Positions 21,200 through 32,249 of a stretch of 64,000 nt of DNA are shown piece by piece. The stretch lies in assembly GCA_024516155.1 (NCBI GenBank), contig JAJJXM010000004.1:930001-994000 (forward strand). The letters are read 5' to 3'. The DNA is from Pyronema omphalodes. Lineage: Eukaryota > Ascomycota > Pezizomycetes > Pezizales > Pyronemataceae. Position 1 is the first letter of the stretch; every line of letters begins with the position of its first letter. Position numbers and translations under genes: made by a program. Below the pieces are notes generated by a model. That model saw nothing but the letters and a program-made list of their open reading frames with translations. It did no database searches and was not told the DNA's origin.

Positions 21200-21700
21200 T
21201 AATTTTAACGGATATTATGCAGGATGACCCCGTGAAAAGTGCGAAATTTGTTAGATACAGTCGAACCTCCGTCTATTCGATATGCCCCTCGCTTAGGTAG
21301 AGAACACCCGCCTACAGCGCCGGGCGCCTGAATTTTCACGCGTGTTTTTTTTTTCTTCGCTTGCAGGTGAAAACATTGATTCCACTTCTTTAATTCTTCT
21401 GAACAACAATGACAATGGAGCGCACGAATGCGCTGACGATCAACATCGATTCCAATGCGGCTGACCCGACATCCCAACATGCACTACACCTTGGAGATGA
21501 TTTTCCCACGTTTCAAGAATTCAAATTGGCTATCCACAGGTGGGCTGTAGACACACGGTTTGACATTCGCTTTGCAAAGTCAGATCGTAAGCGCAGGCGG
21601 GTGTTGTCAACCTAAGCGGGGGGCATATTGAATAGACGGGGGTATCTGGAAAATTTCGCACTTTCCCGGGGGGCATCCTGCATAATATCCGTAATTTTAA
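21200..21700 (+). mobile_element. Mutator-like (MULE) deletion derivative with long terminal inverted repeats
   Basis: The element is 21209-21691. It begins CGGATATTATGCAGGATG and ends with the exact inverse. Inverted similarity continues for about 100 bp on each side (for example CGTCTATTCGATATGCCCC against its inverse near 21630). The 9-bp TAATTTTAA at 21200-21208 and 21692-21700 is the target duplication, the size typical of MULEs. Copy A has the empty site at the matching place. Inside, the plus frame 21409-21615 reads GDDFPTFQEFKLAIHRWAVD, then TRFDIRFAKSDRKRRRV, which resembles the N-terminal domain of MULE transposases and is cut short by the right repeat. Confidence 0.8.
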
Positions 21701-22554
21701 TGATGCGTCAAGTAATGGCCGATGAGCATGGTGTCCCATAGAAGGGCACTAGACATGTACATGTATGATGTATCTTATGAAATCATATACTGTCACTGAA
21801 CCTGAACTACGCTCAATCGAGTATATACTATACCTGTTTCGGTATAGCACTGTTAAAAGCTGCACTAGTGATACCTCCAATTATAGACTCTACCACCAAA
21901 AAATAAGTGGCCTTATATCGGATACAGCCCCAAAATCACGCCTTCAGATTGACTTTCGAAACCATCGAATTGTTCGCTAAGTTCTATTTTATCACTCCGG
22001 GGTGTTAAAATATACCCTCTTGCCACAAAGTGTTGACAGTTCGGCCTTGGAGGGTTTTTGCGAGCGTTAAACCCCTGTCTAGCTACTTCTACCAAGTGGC
22101 CAGCAGTGTATATATGTAGATTTATTATAACAAGAGGGTTAAAGACAGTACTGTATTCAACCCTAGTAAATCACCTAGTTTCTAGCTGTGCATACACCCT
22201 CGAAGAGAGGTATAGGATGAGATAGCGGGGGGCAATATGGGGTATCGGATGGCTTAATGTGGTTCCCATAATAACACTATTCTACTTCATCACGGAGATG
22301 AGAGAGACAACGAAAAATTTGCTCTCTGGCTGTTTAAATAAACTCGTTACTTTGAGATGCAAACCTTCACTGGGTGCTCATGAGAATGTACATCGAAATT
22401 AGGTGAATAAACAGCCTCCAAACTGCGTATCCACTTGATGAAAGTATCTTGTTCGTATCGGATTACGTATCCAGAAATTCCGCAGGTGGAGAACAAGGAG
22501 AGAAGGATAGATGCACTGGCTCATTAGGGGTTTATTTATGATTTGAATTTCTAG

Positions 22555-22790
22555 AATGTTCACAACCTTGAGGTTATGACGTGTGCTACAGTTTTAATAC
22601 ATTCCGGTGGCTCTAGCTTTTACGTTGGAGTCTTATCGGGATTCGCCCCAGAACGTATATTATATCTTGGGCCTGTTGCCACCCTTTTTCTTTGTGCCGG
22701 TTTTGCTTTTCGTCCGTACATTTGGAGCCATATTTGCTCTTTTCCCACTTCCCTTCCTTCCTCCTAATAACTCGCCTCTTCTCAACTCCC
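22555..22790 (-). mobile_element. LINE 3' UTR fragment inside segment copy B
   Basis: GTTCACAACC then GAGGTTATGACGTG at 22559-22583 matches the 3' block of the elements at 38614 and 54576. The CCCAGAACGTATATTATATC stretch corresponds to the CCCCAGAGCAT block there. It also exists in copy C, so it was present before that duplication. The open frame 22607-22915 over it is not considered a gene. Confidence 0.55.
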
Positions 22791-22800
22791 CGTCTCTAAA

Positions 22801-22898
22801 CCCTCCTCACTCAACCCTCCTCACTCAACCCTCCTCACTCAACCCTCCTCACTCAACCCTCCTCACTCAACCCTCCTCACTCAACCCTCCTCACTCTC
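22801..22898. repeat. 14-bp minisatellite, six full units plus a partial one
   Basis: CCCTCCTCACTCAA repeated head to tail. The matching place in copy C (about 63235-63280, inverted) has only about two full units. Confidence 0.9.
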
Positions 22899-23748
22899 AA
22901 TGGGGTTTATACTGACATGGCCCTGGTAGAATCTAGCAGGATATGAAAGAGAAAAGCGCCAGATCCATAAGCACCGAAAAACCAAAGAAAGAAGAAGAAC
23001 AACGGCCATAATTCCGGATTGAGCAGTATGGGTGATTTTCTGGATATTAACGAGGGTGCTTGACTCACATGAACTCGTTACTCCCAAGCCTCTCTCTACC
23101 ACTATTCTTTCCATCTCCCCTCTCTTTGAGCTTACATACATACCTACTAACCGGAGTATTCCACAGGACAGTAAAGTCATATTAGGATGAAGTTTTTCGC
23201 CGTATGTATATACGGTGCGACAAATGGCGGATGTTGAGATCATCAATTTCATAAGTAATCTTCTATCTTCCTAATTACTATGCCTTTTATTGACCTGCTA
23301 AGCTCTTCCGGGTAATCATTAAATAACTGTCAAAGCCTTTTGCAGATGTTCTTTGAAGACCTGTGGGGCTCTAGAATCGCCTCGTCGTTGACTGCTGTTT
23401 GTATGAACAATAAGGGCTAATTATCATAATCATCGGCTGCATTCATCATCATTTGAAAACCAACCGCAAGTTTTTTTGCGACCACGGGATTGAGGAACAT
23501 AAAAAAACGGCAAATCTATGGATTGCGAGAAGAGCAGGCGACGCAATGAAAGAAAAGAATAGGAGATATTGCGAATGGACACTGACAGTAAGATGTCGAT
23601 TAAGCACAAGAGAAGGAAAGGTGACAAAATAGCACATAGATCGTCTAACTATACATAAAAGGCAGCACTCCATTGGAACATCGATAAAACACCGAGTATG
23701 ATGCAAATTAGTATTATGATATATTAAATTATAAACCACAAGTATCAG

Positions 23749-23864
23749 CTACGGTCATAGAATCATGAATACAACGCATCCCGTCCGCTCTGCGCTATTT
23801 AAGCATGATATCGTCCGGCTAGTACTGTCGTGGGTGACCAGACGGGAATCCCGGATACTGTAGT
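23749..23864 (+). rRNA. 5S ribosomal RNA gene (copy B)
   Basis: Identical to the copy at 17250 over the whole body. It has a T run at 23864-23868 and then the same kind of TTTTTGACCC, GGGTTGTTTTTTTTTTGC downstream flank. Confidence 0.87.
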
Positions 23865-24808
23865 TTTTCCGCCCTCTCTTTTTGACCCCCCTCTCCCTTC
23901 TCATCGGGTTGTTTTTTTTTTGCTTGAATGAAGCTTCTGTGAATACGGCCTTATTATTCATGATGGGTGTACACATGCGGTACGGTAATCGGATGCGATG
24001 GGTGGGATAGATGGGGGGAAATTGGTTGATTGTATGTATTGCGAAGCAGACGCGTTTATCTCGCGAAAAAAAAGCCGTATGTAGAGTCCCGAAGTTGCAA
24101 AGTAGCGAGGCCGTAAAGTCGGGCAGCACATCACGGATCCCGCTGCGTATGCAGCCATACCTCAAAGCTCAGGGCTCAAGCAGCATCCTCAAGTAACCTT
24201 CAAGTTACCCGAGTACATATGTATGTAGCCTCATTTATCACCTCCTGTCAACTCATTTCTTAACTCGTAACCCACAGACACAGCAAAAACGAAGTGTCTT
24301 CACACCAAAAATCTGTCCGCACAACTACTATCAAACAACGACCTAGAAGCGAAATGGTCGGCGTTAGCGAATTTATGCGCTCGTTTTTTCAGATTCTTCT
24401 TGGCTTCGGTTATATTAATGACCCACAACGGTGATATGATGTGTTGTGGGCGATAAGGATTGAAGCCTGTGGAAAGAAAAATCGGTGGAGGGAGGGGGGG
24501 GGACGCCTTTTTATGTGTGAGAAAGTTTGCGGGAGGCTTGGCGGGGAGGTGGTTAGCGTGGTGCGGAGGTTGCTGGGTTGCTGGGTTGCTGGGTTACTGG
24601 ACAGGGTACATACAAGGGAAATTGGCCGAATCATAAAATATGGCTCGATTTTAAAAATGGATGAGACGGATGGAGATAAAAAGAGGACATGTACAAGAAC
24701 AAAAGATATTGGTTTTGGTAAGAGAAAAAAAGCTTCCGGAGGATTGGAAATTGGTGATAGTAATGGGTTTATGAAAAATTGGGAGGATTATGGGGTAAAT
24801 ATGTGTAT
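23865..24808. other. Intergenic, no gene recognised
   Basis: The start is 5S-segment flank. The rest has short frames only, and a GCTGGGTTGCTGGGTTGCTG triplication near 24566. A 123-codon plus frame at 24441-24812 is G/K-rich and without domains. Confidence 0.35.
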
Positions 24809-25079
24809 GTAACCCAGCGGCGTTACTGATGTCGCCTAGGTCTTCCTCCAGGCTTCAGCCGGGAGTAAGCGACTGAGGCAATCCCCTGTCTTTTTTTTAA
24901 ACAAAAAAAAAAAAAAGACAAGATGAAAATCTCCGGTGAGAGATATATTACGCCCAACCCGGATCTCGTTGTACATATGTATGAGCAAAGTAACCCAGCG
25001 GCGTAACTAACATCGGCTTTTTCTTCAGCCTATAATATAAGCCAGCCTGTAATCAGGTAAAGCAATTCCTTCTTTTTTT

Positions 25080-25170
25080 CGTTTGGTTCCAACCGAAAAC
25101 ATGCGTTTTAGCCCTTTTTTAACTGTGAAAATAGGCTAAAAAAAAACTTTGTTTTCGGTCGAACTAAACG
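25080..25170. repeat. Foldback (MITE-like) insert of about 91 bp
   Basis: The left arm CGTTTGGTTCCAACCGAAAA, continuing to TTTTAGCC, is the imperfect inverse of the right arm GGCTAAAA, continuing to TTTTCGGTCGAACTAAACG. Arms of about 35 bp enclose a short loop. It interrupts one satellite unit. Confidence 0.65.
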
Positions 25171-25291
25171 CACCCCTACTAGAAAATAAAAAATAAAAAA
25201 TAAAAATCTCCGATGAAGAATACATTACCAAAAACTCGGATGATAGATCTTGCAGTATGTATTAACAACGTAATCCCGCGGCGCCCAGCGG

Positions 25292-25314
25292 CCCCCCCCC
25301 CCCCCCCCCCCCCC
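25292..25314. repeat. C23 homopolymer
   Basis: Uninterrupted run of 23 C inside a satellite unit. The length may be affected by sequencing. Confidence 0.85.
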
Positions 25315-25974
25315 GGTGGATGATTCATATTGACCAGCTCTTTCTTAAGCCTATAACAATCAAGTACAGTACTGCAATTCCCGAGAAAAAGAATCAAGAT
25401 GTCCAGTGGAAGATTCCTTAGACACGTAAGATATATTATCCAACCCCAACCCCAACCCCGGATATCGCAGCATAAAAACATAACATAACCCAGCAGCATA
25501 ACGTAACATAACTATGTACCTTTAAATCTTTCTTCAGCCTTAATAATCAATAAAACCCATCCCAGTGTTTCTTCTTCCGCGATAAAGAACTATCAAGATC
25601 TCCAGGAAATGATACGGAAAATATATATCCAAAAACCAAAAACCAAAAACCAAGAACCAAAAACCACCAGATCTCACGGTAATATGTAACATGTAATATG
25701 TAATATGTAACATATAATATGTAACATGTACACATAACCCCCATGCCCAGCAACCCCATATCTTCAAAAAAATTTCCTTTCTATTCTCTTCTACTCATTC
25801 CAGCATAATCCCCTAGTCATAACCCCGGCCAAAACAATATGTAAAAACCTTGATTTTCATCTTTTTCTTCCTGTAATATATTTCGTGGGCATTGTATAGA
25901 ATATATTCAATACTGTATGTAGACACTAATGGATTTGTATGTAAAGTATTGGTGGATTTGTATGTATCATATCA

Positions 25975-26144
25975 TCACATCCACATCCACATCCACATCC
26001 ACATCCACATCCACATCCACATCCACATCCACATCCACATCCACATCCACATCCACATCCACATCCACATCCACATCCACATCCACATCCACATCCACAT
26101 CCACATCCACATCCACATCCACATCCACATCCACATCCACATAT
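25975..26144. repeat. (CCACAT)n microsatellite, about 28 units
   Basis: Perfect hexanucleotide array. It keeps several frames open (His-Ile and Ser-Thr dipeptides), so the frames at 25892-26246 are artefacts. Confidence 0.95.
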
Positions 26145-26275
26145 CCACCTCAATATCTACCCTACATCTACGACATCTACCATTTAATTTTTCTCCGGAT
26201 TACACAGTATAATCCCGCGGTTCCCAAGGTTCCCGAGGTTCAGTAAAGAGTCAAGAGTCAAGGTTCCCAAGGTTC

Positions 26276-26411
26276 AGAGTCAAGAGTCAAGAGTCAAGAG
26301 TCAAGAGTCAAGAGTCAAGAGTCAAGAGTCAAGAGTCAAGAGTCAAGAGTCAAGAGTCAAGAGTCAAGAGTCAAGAGTCAAGAGTCAAGAGTCAAGAGTC
26401 AAGAGTCAAGG
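26276..26411. repeat. (GAGTCAA)n minisatellite, about 19 units
   Basis: Perfect heptanucleotide array flanked on both sides by GGTTCCC(G)AGGTTC-type words. Confidence 0.95.
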
Positions 26412-26475
26412 TTCCCGAGGTTCATAATCGAGGTTCAGAGTCAAGATATCCATGTGTATGTCCATATCCATCTCC

Positions 26476-26639
26476 CTGTATCTGTATCTGTATCTGTATC
26501 TGTATCTGTATCTGTATCTGTATCTGTATCTGTATCTGTATCTGTATCTGTATCTGTATCTGTATCTGTATCTGTATCTGTATCTGTATCTGTATCTGTA
26601 TCTGTATCTGTATCTGTATCTGTATCTGTATCTGTATCT
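26476..26639. repeat. (CTGTAT)n microsatellite, about 27 units
   Basis: Perfect hexanucleotide array 65 bp after the GAGTCAA array. Leu-Tyr and Ser-Val frames over it are artefacts. Confidence 0.95.
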
Positions 26640-27077
26640 ATAATCTGTATCTATAATCTGTTCTATAATGGATGAAGTGGATGTAGTTTCTACTCATACA
26701 GGTTCAAGTTATGGATTGAAGTTCAAAATCCATATTCCATATTCCATATTCCATATTCTACAGCGGCTGACTGTGTCGCGATACTACAACTACAACTGCA
26801 ACTACATGGTATGGTATGGTATGGTATGGTGAGTAACCTCAACCTTAACCAAGCGTCAAGCTCAAGCTCAAGCAAGCGTCACAAAACAAAAACGAAGCAA
26901 AGCAAAGAATTTCGATTCCCTATCACAGGTATAGGTATAGGTATCAATATCAGTATCAGTATCAATATCACAAGCAGTTCTACGCAATCGAAAGCGCATC
27001 ATATCAGGATCATATCAGCATCAGCATCAACTTCACATTCCATTCAATCTTCAAGGTATCCAATCCCGTTACTACAT
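26640..27077. other. Repeat-rich intergenic DNA downstream of the acrB-like gene
   Basis: Contains CCATATT repeats (26730-26759), GGTAT repeats (26807-26830) and CAGTATCAATAT-like words. The 233-codon plus frame at 26811-27512 runs antisense into the acrB-like gene and is not regarded as coding. Confidence 0.5.
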
Positions 27078-29797
27078 CTACAAATCCTCTCTCGAACCAA
27101 TTCCCATTCCCAAATATTCCCTAGTACCCTGAGTAAACGCGGCCTGATTGAAGCCGGCAAAAGCCGGCAACAAAGTCGGAGGTCCCAATTCACTAAGATT
27201 AGTAATGACACTTCCATCACTAAAAATCGAAGCCGATCGTTCTCTTTCTCTTTCTCTGTCTCTTTCTCTCTGGCTTCTATCCGCTTCCTGTTGTCTAACC
27301 ATCAACTCGTGATTCCATACTTCATTCCAATTTCTTGGTATTTGTTGCAACCACTCTTGTCTTTGAGCTTCAAGTTTTTGCATCATCTCCAAGAAGGTTT
27401 GTTCCTTTTGCTTTCTCTCCTCTTCTCTTTTTTCCCGCTCAAGTGCTCGCCTCTCTTTATCGTCCTCTCCCGACACTGCCTCTGTATCCAACTTTTCAAG
27501 ATCAGACCGTAGCTTGCTTAGCCTAGCCTGCAATTTCTCCTTCTTTCCCTGGAGAGCCGTAGCTTCAGCTGAAACCGCCGCCACAGCTCTAGCCGCCTTC
27601 TCCCGTTCCTCCTTCTCTCTTTCCTTAGCCATTTGCAATTTCCTCTTTTCCGCCTGCCAAGAATTCTTCTTCGCCTCCCATTCCGGTTTCATTTTCTCGG
27701 GTACCTTTTCCAGCTCCTGCAACTTTTTAGTCATAGCTTCAGTTTCCTCTTCGGCACGTTTGACGCTCTCTCGGAGTGCTAGGTTGCGACGGTAAGCTCG
27801 TTCCTCTCCGCGATCGTTACCGAGTTGTGAACGGTGTTTCTCAATCTCTTTACGAATCTCCGAAAGAGTGGTTTTATGCGCTTTTCGGATAGATTTCAAA
27901 GAGGTTTTGGAGTCGGCGAGGGTTGTACGGGCTTGTTGAAGGGAGTGCAAGAGGGTGGTTACGGGAGACAGAGGGCGACTGGGTTGGTGGTTCGGGGGTG
28001 CGGGGATGGAGGCGGCAGCTGTGAATGATGAGTTAGCATTATCGTCATAACGCAGAGAAGCCCCCCTTCGCCACTCCATCAATGGAGATGACGAAGGAGG
28101 GGAAGTATTCGAAAGAGGAGTTACAAACCTTGAGCGGGTAAAGTACAAGCGGAGGTAGAGTAAAAGACACTTCCAGCCTTTTTAACGAATTCGAAATCAT
28201 ATTCGGTAGAACCAGTTAATCCAGTAACGGTAATTTGCCATTCATCCTCCTGATCTTGAGTTGCAGTTTCAAGGTCTTTCGGGATTGGTGTAACCTCAGT
28301 TTGAGGCCAAACGATTCCATTAACGCGAACAAAAAAGGGAAAGTTGTTTGGCGAGCTGCTGGTAGGAGTTGAGGGCTCGGCGTTGTTGCCGCCGGATGCT
28401 GCGTAACTGTAACCGTCGTCCTTGCAAGGCGCCAAAGAAACCGTGAACCCTATATCCGTGGAGCCGATTTTAGTGATCCAAACACCGGAATCTTCCCCAG
28501 AGGTGGTATCTGCTGATACAGCACCCACGCTCGTGGAGGTGTTGGAAGCTTCAGAAGAAAGCTGCGTGCGCTCGACTTCTTTGGCAATGTGGATTACAGC
28601 GCTTGCCATGGTAGCCCAGAGAGGTTGGTTATTCCTAACATTCTGAATTGCAGATTTCTTTTTTCTCTTTCCAGCACCGGTAGTGGAATCTCCTCTTTCC
28701 ATAGAAGTAGGTGGGGAGCTTCCAACCGCAGCTTCCGGGTCTTTATCCTTCTGCTTTGTCGCTGCATCTTTGACGGATAACGTGGTTGTGGTAGTGGTGG
28801 AGTCAACAGATTCTGGTCGTCTTATCAGCCAGCGTCGGGTTGCCTTCATCGCCGCCTGCGCGAGGATATGAATAGCAAAAAATGTTCGGAGCCAAGTGGC
28901 ACTTTCGTGACGACCAGAAAGTAGTTGCGGGATCTGTGACTGCCGCGTTGGTTGAATGCTATCCCATGCATCGCTCAAACGAAACCGTCCTTGAACTGCC
29001 TTCACACCTCCCATCACACCTGCGCATACTGCAACATTTCGAAAACTATCACCGGTACTGTTACCAGCGCCTAGTGTCATCGCGATTATTGCTTGCGCGA
29101 AATCGATAAGAAAATTCCAAGCAGCTGGCCAAAGAAGCAAAGAAATAGAAGCCAGGACGCAATCTGCAAACATGATAGTAAGCAGGGACGGAGAACCGTT
29201 TGAGCCCTGGAGTAAAAAGTTTGTAAAACTGGGCATAGAAGCACTAGTAGAAACACTGAACAAAGTAGTTGAAGGCGGGACGAAAGTTTGCAAAAAAAAC
29301 AGAGAATGAATCAAAGTCAAAATAGTCGGAGGTATTTGGAGAAAAATGATAAGTAGCGTAATAGTGTCGAGTAGCGGAAACGATGTAAGAACTGTAGCCG
29401 GGTATCCATCTGTTGACTTTGCACCATTTGGATTGAGATCGATTTTTTGATGAGCCTCACTGCTGCTACCCATCATTCCATTCGAAGACGATGCACCCTC
29501 TGAAAAACCGTCACCCTCATCTCCTAGACAATCATAAAACCGCTGACCCTTTCCGTGCCACCCATTTGTGGAGATATCCGAGTTTTGACCATTGGGGGCA
29601 GAGTAGAACTGAGCGGCAGCCTGAGAAACCTCCGGAACGGCGGGGGGACTTGTAGACGCGACTGGTAACACGGAAGCAGCACTGCTTGCAGATCTCGGAC
29701 GATTAGGACGCTTCGGTTGAACGAGACCACCGTTATGGTTATGATTGTTGTGCAGGCCCTGACGTTTTGACGAAGAGCCTGGTTGACCTCGCGGCAT
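27078..29797 (-). CDS. acrB: AcrB-like protein (ubiquitination-network signalling, membrane plus coiled coil)
   Basis: Exons on minus 29797-28129 and 28018-27078 (110-bp intron, donor GTTTGT, branch GCTAAC, acceptor CACAG) give 869 residues. In Aspergillus nidulans, AcrB acts with the CreB/CreC deubiquitination pathway in carbon-source and drug responses. Seen: MPRG start with a Ser/Asn/Pro-rich tail; an EAHQKIDLNP motif at 114-123; hydrophobic segments about 144-172, 205-225, 228-243 and near 300-315; a beta-rich middle with a VNGIVWPQTEV stretch; then, after the intron, a Lys/Glu-rich coiled coil of about 200 residues and a QQIPRNWNEVWNHEL motif; end REYLGMGIGSREDL. The family call is from this overall plan, not an alignment. 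No neighbour is linked in function. Confidence 0.78.
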
Positions 29798-31000
29798 TGG
29801 AAGCCGGTATGTTGGCAGTCAGATCAGCCCCTACACAGCTCGCCGCACTATTGTCGACGATTTGCGCGGAGGAGAGCGGACTGCTTTGGTGATGATTGAT
29901 GCCAGTTGGCTGTTGTTGTGGGGTTGCCCTCTGATGGAGGAAGAATATTCCGTGTCGTGGAGACTATGGTGGGGAGACGGTCGTGTCGTTGGGATGTGAT
30001 GTGTGATGTACTTGTGGAAACAATTCTCCTTCGTCTGGGGGGGGGGGGGGGGGGGTGTGGTGGTGGTGGCTGATTGAGGAAGTCTGCTGAGAAAAAGGAA
30101 GGAGAAAGACGGCTTCGGTTCGTTACGTGCTGGATGACTGGGGATACCTGGCCGGAATCACTTGGACGGTTTCAAGCAAAATCTGACTAAAAACTAGAGA
30201 AACGGAACCAGCAGGATTCAGCGACTTGAGCGCCTGGACACGGCGGCGAAGCGCAGACGGAAGGATTAGACAGACTGGGGGGGTGGAGGGAAGGGGGGGT
30301 TCGGCGGGGATCATCAATACAACCCGCAGTATTTGTGGGCACGCAGCACGAGGCGCGGAGAGACAACGAGGGCGACACACGACAGGCTGGCGAGGGTGTG
30401 AAGGGCAGACACGATTTGAGGCTCTCGATGACGCCGAATGCCGTCGAATGACAGCGAATAATACACGTCTGAGCTGCGTCTGTGTTTTTTGGTCTGAGAG
30501 TCGAGATCATCGTGATTCATCACCAGCCGAGGGTCCGGCAGATATGTGTGTGTACGAGAGTGCGTGTGTGATATTGTTTAAGGAAATCTCTGTTTATTCA
30601 TTGAAATTCGATTGATTGATGCACTCGGGGATAAACACCATCTTGAGTCCATGCATAGAAAATGTCATTCCGCTGTCCGGAGTGGACATACAGTTCCCCG
30701 GGGCGGGCTGCATCACCCGCGGCTTCCCACCGTCAAAGCTGCCAAACACCAGCAGCAGCAGCAGCACCAGCAGCCAGACAGCAACGCCCGCGCCCGCCCC
30801 ACTATGCGTCTCGCACCGGTCGATCACAACAAACACATCACGCTCTGTGCAAGTACTTCTGAGACCGCGTACTTGCAGCGAAGCATTCCCAATCGAGCCA
30901 CCCGCCGGCCGATCAATTCCTACAACAAACAATTCGAGCCAAATTGCCGGTGGATGGTCCGATGATAATCCGATGCTAATCAGATGCTAATCGATGATCT
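29798..31000. other. Promoter side of the acrB-like gene and intergenic DNA
   Basis: Holds a run of about 16 G (30038-30054) and GTGGTGGTGG just upstream of the gene. Several 60-130-codon frames overlap on both strands at 30120-30990, and none has a domain. The minus frame 30594-30932 contains one hydrophobic stretch (AVWLLVLLLLLVFGS), but nothing else supports it. Confidence 0.4.
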
Positions 31001-32205
31001 TGTAACAGTTGGGACTTTTTAACAAACAAATGAAGCAAACAAATTTGCAGCTTGGTGAAGAATACCTGGGCTTGTAACTGTGACAAAGTCTTCACACAGC
31101 AATTTTAATCTCATTGAACTGCAACATTTGCATAAACTTTATGCTTCCTCATACATATGCATGCATCTCCAACAGGGCAGAGCAGCGGGGCAACTTGATG
31201 TTTTTGAAGTCCAGCAACAAAAGAGAGCTTCCCTTTGTAGATGCCTGTAGCTACACTACAATTAGCATCACCAGGGAGCCCGGGATACAAGGTCCATGGC
31301 AGGGTGGCAATTATGTCATGCCTGTTGGTTATATTTTCGTGAGGCAGAGATTTCGCCGTAGGCTCGTATGTAGTGTAAACCTTTAGGGAACTTTTACGCT
31401 TGAACACTCTAGAGTAGTTTTACCGAAGAGGCGAAACAAAAAAAACGGGACGAAAAATTTAAGAAACGGAGGTGCGGACAAACGCGGTTGCGACTTGTTA
31501 CGAACGGGGCTTTAGCAGCTCTAAGGCCAAAAAAAAATCTAAATTTGAAAAAAAAAACCCGATTCGGGGGAAAGGCCGGTCCTGAGGAGGGGAGGGGAGG
31601 GGAGGGGAGAGGAGAGGAGAGGAAAGTTAAAGGACGTCAAAGTTTGCCGCCAGACGTTCTGGCAAGAAAATCTACAAGCCTAAAGTTCTACCAGACGTGT
31701 CAAGCGTCTGTATGTACATATCAATCACCATGTCTCGTGTCAAAGCTCCATCTCCTGTCACCGTATATAGGTCATCCGGGGAAAGAAACGTGGAAAACGT
31801 GTCTCTGATGCTGAAGTTCAAAGTCCGAAGCCCGAAGCCCGAAGCTCAATCAAGACCATTCCGAACCGCCGGGAATTCCCGAACTTTAAGAAATCTCGAC
31901 CTCCGAACTGTGAACATGTGCATAAACCCCCGCGGAGTGCATAAATTATGTATGCTATGCGTACATATGTATAGTTTCCATACGGGCACCATATGTAACC
32001 ACTAGGATCGTTGGAAAATCAGCCACATCTCGGTAAGGCTGAGTTTAAAACTTTACTTTACTTTCCTTCCTTCCTTCCTTTTCCCCTTGATGTCTTGGAG
32101 GAGTCTTGGAACCGACCGGGTAAAGTTTTGGGAGTCGTCGCGTCGTCGTCGTCGTCATCGGTCATGGGCTATGTACGGGTATTTTGCTATGGTAGTGGTG
32201 GTGCC

Positions 32206-32249
32206 ATGGTGGTGGTGGTGGTGGTGGTGGTGGTGGTGGTAGTGGTGGT
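32206..32249. repeat. (GTG)n microsatellite
   Basis: About 14 near-perfect GTG units, with one AGT interruption. Confidence 0.9.

Larger units (their letters stand above)
20367..23950. repeat. Copy B of the 5S-bearing segment family
   Basis: Same order as copy A: acidic-protein gene on minus, long non-coding stretch, 5S gene on plus. It is longer because of a 483-bp Mutator-like insert (21209-21691) and about 1 kb more sequence between 22450 and 23430. Positions 22131-23864 are repeated in inverted orientation, nearly identical by eye, at 62252-64000. Confidence 0.7.
24809..25600. repeat. Decayed tandem satellite, about four units of roughly 180-280 bp
   Basis: Units begin near 24809, 24989, 25271 and 25487 with TAACCCAGCGGCGT or a close variant. 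Each then shows, in the same order, TTCTTCAGCCTATAATA-like sequence, GCAATTCC, a pyrimidine or A-run block, ATCTCCGGTGGAAGAT-like sequence, and ATATTA followed by CCAACCCCGGAT and a TATGTA-like end. Units differ strongly in length and sequence; one carries a foldback insert and one a C23 run. Confidence 0.6.

Noticed and set aside
22801..22898. CCCTCC repeats as telomere sequence
   Set aside because: The unit is 14 bp, CCCTCCTCACTCAA, not TTAGGG/CCCTAA. It is an interstitial minisatellite.
22607..22915. 102-codon frame with a hydrophobic N-terminus, also open in copy C (63218-63550)
   Set aside because: It runs over a LINE 3' UTR fragment and a 14-bp minisatellite. The two copies keep it open because the duplication is recent, not through visible selection.
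25892..26246. Open frames coding for long His-Ile, Ser-Thr or Cys-Gly dipeptide repeats
   Set aside because: They are the translation of a perfect CCACAT microsatellite, open on both strands for the trivial reason that the hexamer has no stop.
24809..26640. CRISPR-like array
   Set aside because: Repeats are contiguous or diverged satellite units without regular unique spacers, in a eukaryotic genome.
26452..26675. Open frames coding for Leu-Tyr or Ser-Val repeats
   Set aside because: Produced by the CTGTAT array; no start context, no flanking coding sequence.
26811..27512. 233-codon plus frame rich in Ser/Ile
   Set aside because: The first half is simple repeats and the second half is antisense to the acrB-like coding exon.
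30594..30932. 112-codon minus frame with one hydrophobic stretch
   Set aside because: Equally long frames are open on the other strand, and there is no family, signal peptide or splice support. Kept as unproven.
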